Below, piece after piece: positions 5,296-9,375 of a DNA stretch of 9,375 nt. This DNA comes from Lachnospiraceae bacterium UBA1258 (GTDB lineage: Bacteria; Bacillota; Clostridia; Lachnospirales; Lachnospiraceae), in the NCBI GenBank assembly GCA_002308235.1, contig DBVS01000107.1, forward strand, positions 14,445 through 23,819, in the 5' to 3' direction. Position 1 is the first letter of the stretch. Each line of letters begins with the position of its first letter. A program made the translations under genes and the position numbers. The notes beneath the pieces are model-generated. The model had not been told where the DNA came from. It saw nothing but the letters and a program-made list of their open reading frames with translations, and made no database searches.

Positions 5296-8043
5296 ATGCG
5301 TATTTCTTTTGACAATCGCGACCTTGCGGAAATCAAAAAAGCAACAGAATCATATTCCAAGACCCCTGATGCAGGCATCAAGGGTGTTTCCGGCGCTTTC
5401 GATATTTCCGGCGCCATTCCCGAAGACAATTTAAACTACGAAAACAAAAAAATGTCCGTCAATGACCTTAAGAACAGTCTTAAGGCTGTTGATGTACAGA
5501 ATAATGTTGATTATATGACGGTCATGGCTCACCAAATGTCTTCCGAAGACTATGCGAAGATGGTAGAGGGCGGCGTTAACCCCATGAGTGCCGAGGTTTC
5601 CGACACCGTGACCATTCTTGACAGGATCAAACTTGAAGTAGCCAAGGGCGGAACAGAGATCGAAGGATTTACCGATACGTTAGACGAAGAAACAATCGAG
5701 GCAATGACCGGCAGCAGAAAGATCAACGTAAACGGTGGATTAAACATACCCGGATTCGACGTCACGGTGGATAACGAGACCATAAAAGAATCCGTCGAAG
5801 CCTTCAAAGAAATTTCCGAAGTAACGGAAATGACCGAAGGCATGAAGAAGTTCTTTATGACCACAGGAAAAGAACTGACCGTTGACAATTTATATCTTGC
5901 AAAGCATAGCAGCGAAACCTTTCAGACCCCCGAAGGACGCCGTTCTTCTTACTTTTCCATCGAAACGCCCGGATATCTTGCGAAACGTGCGGACGCAGAC
6001 GTAATCGAGGACATCGGCGCAGAGGTTGAAAAGCTTTTAAAGGGTCTTTCCGTTACGGTTGACGAAGAAACCGTTGAAAACGGCACCTGGCTGGTTAACA
6101 ACTCGGTTTGCGTTACCAAGGAAAGCCTTGGAAGACTTAAAGAGATCAACGAAGTTACGCTTCCCGTTTCCGGTGAAAACTTCGTAAAGATGGCCGCAAG
6201 TGCCATCGCCGAAGGTAAAAGCCCCAAGGAAGCCCTTATCACCCGCACGGATGACATATACAAAGAAGCGGTAAAGCTTACGAGAGTCATGGAAGAGACC
6301 AGACTTAAGATGACCACGGAAGCGAATCTCGTTCTTCTTAAATCCGATTATAAGATAGATACGAAGGACCTTGAAAGCTACGTTGAAGCTCTTAAGGCCG
6401 CAGAAGCGTCCCCTGAATATAAAGAACTCAAAGCCATAAGCGAAGTGACCGAGACTGTTGCTGCGGTAAGGGAACTTCCCGCAGCCATCATCGCACCCAT
6501 GGCCATGAGACTTGATTCTTTGAGCCTTACGGAAATAAAGACCGAAGGTTCTGCCGTAAAGGCCCGCTTTGATGCCATCGAAGCCGCTTACGAGCAGGTG
6601 GGGACCAAGGTAAGAAAAGACCTTGGAGACTCCATCAAAAAGGCCTTCAGAAATGTTGACGAAATCCTTTCCGAAACCGGCGAAGAGATCACGCACGAAA
6701 ACAGAAGAGCTGTCAGGATCCTCGGTTACAACGGAATGTCCATAAACAAGGATTCCATCGAAAAGATCAAAGCCGCCGACATGAAATTAAACGGCGTCCT
6801 TGACAGGATCACACCCGAAGATACCCTGAAACTCATCAGAAGCGGCAAGTCCCCTATTAAGATGAGCGTCAACGAGTTGAATGAGTATCTCGACAATAAG
6901 GAGATCAACGAAAAAGAAGAGATCGAGAAATATTCAAAGTTTCTTTATAAGCTTGAAAGAAACCACGAGATCACTCCCGAAGAAAGAAAGGAATTCATTG
7001 AGGTTTACAGATTCTTCTACAGGCTTGAGAAAACGGATTACGCCGCTGTCGGAAGCGTTTTAAACGCAGGCGGGGAGCTTACTTTAAAAAATTTAAAGAC
7101 CGCAATGCAGAGCGCAAAGCATACGGGTTCCGACATTAAGATCGATGATTCTTTCGGTTTCCTTGTAAGCGATATAAGAAGCGAACTTTCACCCGAAAAA
7201 GTCGCGAAGGCAGAGTTTTCCGATGAGACATCACTGGATGCTTTGTACAAGTCCCTTGCAGACGCCGAAGTGACCCAAACCTACGAAGAGGACTGGAACA
7301 GGGAACAGTTAAGAGAATTAAAGAAGGCCATGCGTGTTCCCGAAGAAACGGTGACCGAACTTGTAATGAACAAGGTTCCCGTTACTGCGGAAAACCTTCG
7401 GGCGGCATACGGACTCATGAAGCGTCGCGGAAATGCTTTTGCAGAGGCCATCGAGACCGCAGGCGAAAATATAAAGAACGCGGCAGCAGATCTTCCGGAA
7501 GCCTTTGAGGAAAAAGAAACGGCCGAAAAAGCATATGATTCATTGCTTTCGGATGTAACAAACGCAGTTTACGAAAGCGCCATGGAGAGTGATACATACC
7601 TTGATGTAAGGGCCATGAAGCTTACCTACGCAGAACTCTCTCTTGCAAGAAAGTACGCGCAGAGCGAAACCTATGAGGTTCCCATGGAAATATCGGGCCG
7701 CATGACAAGCGTTAACTTAAAGATCGTTCATAATCCCGATGAGGAAGCAAATGTCACTGTTTCTCTTGAAACCGAGGAACTTGGCAGGATCGACGCCAAA
7801 TTATTCGTGGAAAATGACGAAATCGGCGGATATATTGCATGTAATTTGCAGGAAACCGTTACGGAAATGGAAAAAGTAGCCGATAAAATAAGCAAAGGGA
7901 TAAAAGTAATCCATTCTCGCAATATAAATTCGGACGCAGCTCTTTCAAGAATACCCATGAGAGACAACAGCGAAGAGATATCGACCGCGGACCTCTACAG
8001 CGCAGCGAAGAAGTTCCTCGGAGCGATGAAAGAAATCAGATAA
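5296..8043 (+). CDS. Large flagellar-locus protein, DUF6240-like, with FliK-like C-terminal domain
   Basis: A 915-residue protein, mostly predicted helical, with no signal peptide or membrane segment. From memory it resembles the uncharacterised DUF6240 proteins of Lachnospiraceae; that name needs a database check. A short cap-and-helix motif, Ser/Thr-x-x-Asn/Asp/Glu-Leu, recurs through it (around residues 54, 195, 356, 524, 596, 697, 897). Residues of about 795-875 resemble the C-terminal domain of hook-length regulator FliK: SLETEELGRIDAKLFVEND (from S823) matches the FliK pattern of a leucine-glycine turn followed by alternating hydrophobic strands, then a helix. FliK is an export-substrate-switch protein of the flagellar type III system, so an export or assembly role is inferred. 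The ATG at 5296 has GAAAGGG five bases upstream. Flagellin follows after 31 bases without a terminator, so they are probably one operon. It is too long and repetitive for an ordinary FliK. Confidence 0.8.
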   Translation: MRISFDNRDLAEIKKATESYSKTPDAGIKGVSGAFDISGAIPEDNLNYENKKMSVNDLKNSLKAVDVQNNVDYMTVMAHQMSSEDYAKMVEGGVNPMSAEVSDTVTILDRIKLEVAKGGTEIEGFTDTLDEETIEAMTGSRKINVNGGLNIPGFDVTVDNETIKESVEAFKEISEVTEMTEGMKKFFMTTGKELTVDNLYLAKHSSETFQTPEGRRSSYFSIETPGYLAKRADADVIEDIGAEVEKLLKGLSVTVDEETVENGTWLVNNSVCVTKESLGRLKEINEVTLPVSGENFVKMAASAIAEGKSPKEALITRTDDIYKEAVKLTRVMEETRLKMTTEANLVLLKSDYKIDTKDLESYVEALKAAEASPEYKELKAISEVTETVAAVRELPAAIIAPMAMRLDSLSLTEIKTEGSAVKARFDAIEAAYEQVGTKVRKDLGDSIKKAFRNVDEILSETGEEITHENRRAVRILGYNGMSINKDSIEKIKAADMKLNGVLDRITPEDTLKLIRSGKSPIKMSVNELNEYLDNKEINEKEEIEKYSKFLYKLERNHEITPEERKEFIEVYRFFYRLEKTDYAAVGSVLNAGGELTLKNLKTAMQSAKHTGSDIKIDDSFGFLVSDIRSELSPEKVAKAEFSDETSLDALYKSLADAEVTQTYEEDWNREQLRELKKAMRVPEETVTELVMNKVPVTAENLRAAYGLMKRRGNAFAEAIETAGENIKNAAADLPEAFEEKETAEKAYDSLLSDVTNAVYESAMESDTYLDVRAMKLTYAELSLARKYAQSETYEVPMEISGRMTSVNLKIVHNPDEEANVTVSLETEELGRIDAKLFVENDEIGGYIACNLQETVTEMEKVADKISKGIKVIHSRNINSDAALSRIPMRDNSEEISTADLYSAAKKFLGAMKEIR

Positions 8044-8074
8044 ACGCGAAAACACGACAGAAAGGATTTATTGA

Positions 8075-9172
8075 ATGAAGATTAATTACAACGTTTCCGC
8101 AATGATTGCAAACAACGCACTTAAGACCAACGACAACGCACTTACCAATTCCCTCGAAAGACTTTCATCCGGATTAAAGATAAATCACGCGAAAGACAAC
8201 GCATCCGGTCTTGCCATGGCCAAAAGAATGAATGCCCAGATTAAGAGCCTGGACGTTGCAAACCAGAATTCCAACGACGGAATTTCCGTTATAGAGATCG
8301 CGGAAGGTGCTCTTTCCGAGATCGAAGAAATGGTTCAGAGAATGAACGAACTGGCAGTTAAAGCCTGCAACGGAACCATAGAAGATGCCGAAAGAGAATT
8401 CATAGACGAAGAGATCGTTCAGTTAAAGGCCGAGATCGAAAGAATCTCAAAGGCAACCATGTATAACGGACAGAAGCTTCTTGACGGAACTTTCGATGTG
8501 AAGGGTTACACCGACAATCTTAATGTCAAAGTATCCACTTATACCGATGAAGTAAGAAGCGGAGAATATGTTTTTGACTCCATTACCGCAGTTTTCAATA
8601 ACGGTGAATTGGACCCCGCGGCATGTTCCGTTTCCTTCGGAGCAAACTTCCCCGCAGATGCGAAGTATACCTTTGAAGGCGACAGCCTTATCGTTGAAGC
8701 AAGCGACAATTTCAGAATGGAATATACCTTAAAGGGAGATCTTACCAATCAGAGAGTTACAGTTAATGTTACTGGACTCGGAGACATGAAGATGCAGATC
8801 GGAACCAACGAAGGTCAGGAGCTTGACGTAAGGATCGCAAAGATCAGCTTAAAGACTCTCGGTATCGATAAAGTTGACTGCAGAACAAAGGAAAAATCGG
8901 AAGCTTTCTTAGACAAGATGAGCGGAGCTTTAAACTATATCAACAGTGCAAGAAGCAGATTGGGAGCATACCAGAACAGACTGGAGCACACTGTTAATAC
9001 TCTTGATATTTCCGAAGAAAACATGACCGCAGCATATTCAAGGATCATGGACGTGGATATGGCTGAAGAAATGACCGAATACACGAAGAACAACGTTCTC
9101 GTTCAGGCAGGAACCGGAATGCTGGCCCAGGCCAACGAAAGACCTTCTTCGGTGCTTCAGCTTTTACAATAG
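8075..9172 (+). CDS. Flagellin
   Basis: A 365-residue filament subunit, exported by the flagellar type III apparatus and polymerised outside the cell. Residues 1-140 are the N-terminal D0/D1 helices (LERLSSGLKINHAKDNASG, DGISVIEIAEGALSEI, QRMNELAVKACNGT). About 145-235 is a variable beta-rich central domain. IGTNEGQELDVRI (242-254) leads into the C-terminal D1/D0 helices ending VLQLLQ. Both ends are intact, so it should polymerise. In the region matching the Salmonella TLR5 contact, QRMNELAV keeps the first Arg but has Asn in place of the second. Three cysteines (97, 184, 269) are unusual for a flagellin. AAAGGA lies eight bases before the ATG. No promoter is seen in the 31-base gap upstream. 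A fliS-like gene follows 30 bases downstream. Genomes of this group often carry several flagellins, so I give no fliC/hag copy name. Confidence 0.96.
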   Translation: MKINYNVSAMIANNALKTNDNALTNSLERLSSGLKINHAKDNASGLAMAKRMNAQIKSLDVANQNSNDGISVIEIAEGALSEIEEMVQRMNELAVKACNGTIEDAEREFIDEEIVQLKAEIERISKATMYNGQKLLDGTFDVKGYTDNLNVKVSTYTDEVRSGEYVFDSITAVFNNGELDPAACSVSFGANFPADAKYTFEGDSLIVEASDNFRMEYTLKGDLTNQRVTVNVTGLGDMKMQIGTNEGQELDVRIAKISLKTLGIDKVDCRTKEKSEAFLDKMSGALNYINSARSRLGAYQNRLEHTVNTLDISEENMTAAYSRIMDVDMAEEMTEYTKNNVLVQAGTGMLAQANERPSSVLQLLQ

Positions 9173-9174
9173 TC

Positions 9175-9199
9175 ACAGCTTAAGTAAAGGAGGGGCTGT
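9175..9199 (+). promoter_or_regulatory. Weak hairpin presenting the fliS ribosome binding site in its loop
   Basis: ACAGCT (9175-9180) can pair with GGCTGT (9194-9199), one pair being G-U, leaving a 13-base loop that contains AAAGGAGG (9186-9193). The ribosome binding site itself is strong and nine bases from the ATG. ANGGA in a hairpin loop is the known recognition form for the translational regulator CsrA, which controls flagellin in Bacillus; whether CsrA acts here is inference, as the stem is short. Confidence 0.35.
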
Positions 9200-9202
9200 A
9201 TT

Positions 9203-9375
9203 ATGAACAAAGACATGATAAGAGAATTCACATTACGTGTATCAAACGCAAACAAAAGCGAGATGATTGTCATTCTTTATGATATAGCCATCGCCTATAT
9301 TGAAGATGCGAAAAAAGCTCTTGAGAAGGGGGACAAAGCCACCTTCAGACTCGAGATCGGACACATCAGAAACAC
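9203..9375 (+). CDS. fliS: FliS-like flagellin export chaperone, 5' part only
   Basis: The reading frame from the ATG at 9203 runs open to the window edge, giving 57 codons and no stop. It begins MNKDMIREFTLRVSNANKSE and continues with MIVILYDIAIAYIEDAKKAL, which fits the first conserved part of FliS (a hydrophobic stretch with LYD, then an amphipathic helix with A-x-x-A). FliS binds the C-terminal helices of flagellin in the cytoplasm and delivers it unfolded to the export gate. Its position directly after flagellin fits this. A very strong AAAGGAGG precedes it. It is not the canonical FliS start (usually an AYxxNxV-like stretch), so it belongs to a divergent branch; the missing two thirds would decide. 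Confidence 0.75.
   Translation, partial: MNKDMIREFTLRVSNANKSEMIVILYDIAIAYIEDAKKALEKGDKATFRLEIGHIRN

Noticed and set aside
8112..8144. 12-base exact direct repeat (ACAACGCACTTA) 21 bases apart in the flagellin gene
   Set aside because: It encodes the heptad-like NAL units of the N-terminal D0 helix. The segment has the normal length for flagellins, so it is not an insertion or a recent duplication of note.
1..9375. CRISPR arrays, transposases, phage genes, toxin-antitoxin pairs or defence genes
   Set aside because: None seen on either strand. The window is filled by ordinary chromosomal genes with uniform codon use, so there is no sign of recent transfer.

Overview
The window looks like chromosomal DNA from a motile, Gram-positive anaerobe of the Lachnospiraceae (Clostridia). 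This is inferred from the type of flagellin, the FliS-like chaperone gene, the style of the TPR protein and branching enzyme, a tRNA end without encoded CCA, strong AAGG/GGAGG ribosome binding sites, and intrinsic terminators. No mobile element, CRISPR array, integrase or phage gene is visible. All complete genes lie on the + strand.

Layout. Bases 1-24 are the 3' end of a tRNA that begins outside the window, followed by an intrinsic terminator (32-85). A good sigma-A-type promoter (132-160) sits inside an imperfect 17-bp direct repeat. It should drive a two-gene unit. The first gene (208-3267) encodes a 1019-residue protein with an N-terminal TPR region, a very long Glu/Pro-rich linker and a C-terminal domain resembling an AAA+ module with a ruined P-loop. 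Eleven bases later comes glgB (3279-5174), encoding a complete glycogen branching enzyme. A strong hairpin terminator (5204-5236) closes this unit.

A second unit carries late flagellar genes. A sigma-D/sigma-28-like promoter (5176-5203) abuts the terminator. It precedes a 915-residue protein (5296-8043) that I believe belongs to the uncharacterised DUF6240-type family and whose C-terminus looks like a divergent FliK hook-length-control domain. Next come a flagellin (8075-9172) and the first 57 codons of a FliS-like flagellin chaperone (9203 onward, cut by the window edge). Spacing is tight and no terminator is seen between these three genes.

How they work together. The last three genes form a coherent filament module: filament subunit, its export chaperone, and a large companion protein that may act in flagellar export or assembly. 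The first two genes suggest a link between glycogen branching and a cytoplasmic TPR scaffold of unknown role. The most interesting unexplained points are the FliK-like end and repeated helix-cap motif of the 915-residue protein, a short motif it shares with the TPR protein, the degenerate AAA-like domain, and three cysteines in the flagellin. I see no clearly new self-contained system; the 915-residue flagellar companion protein is the best candidate for new biology.
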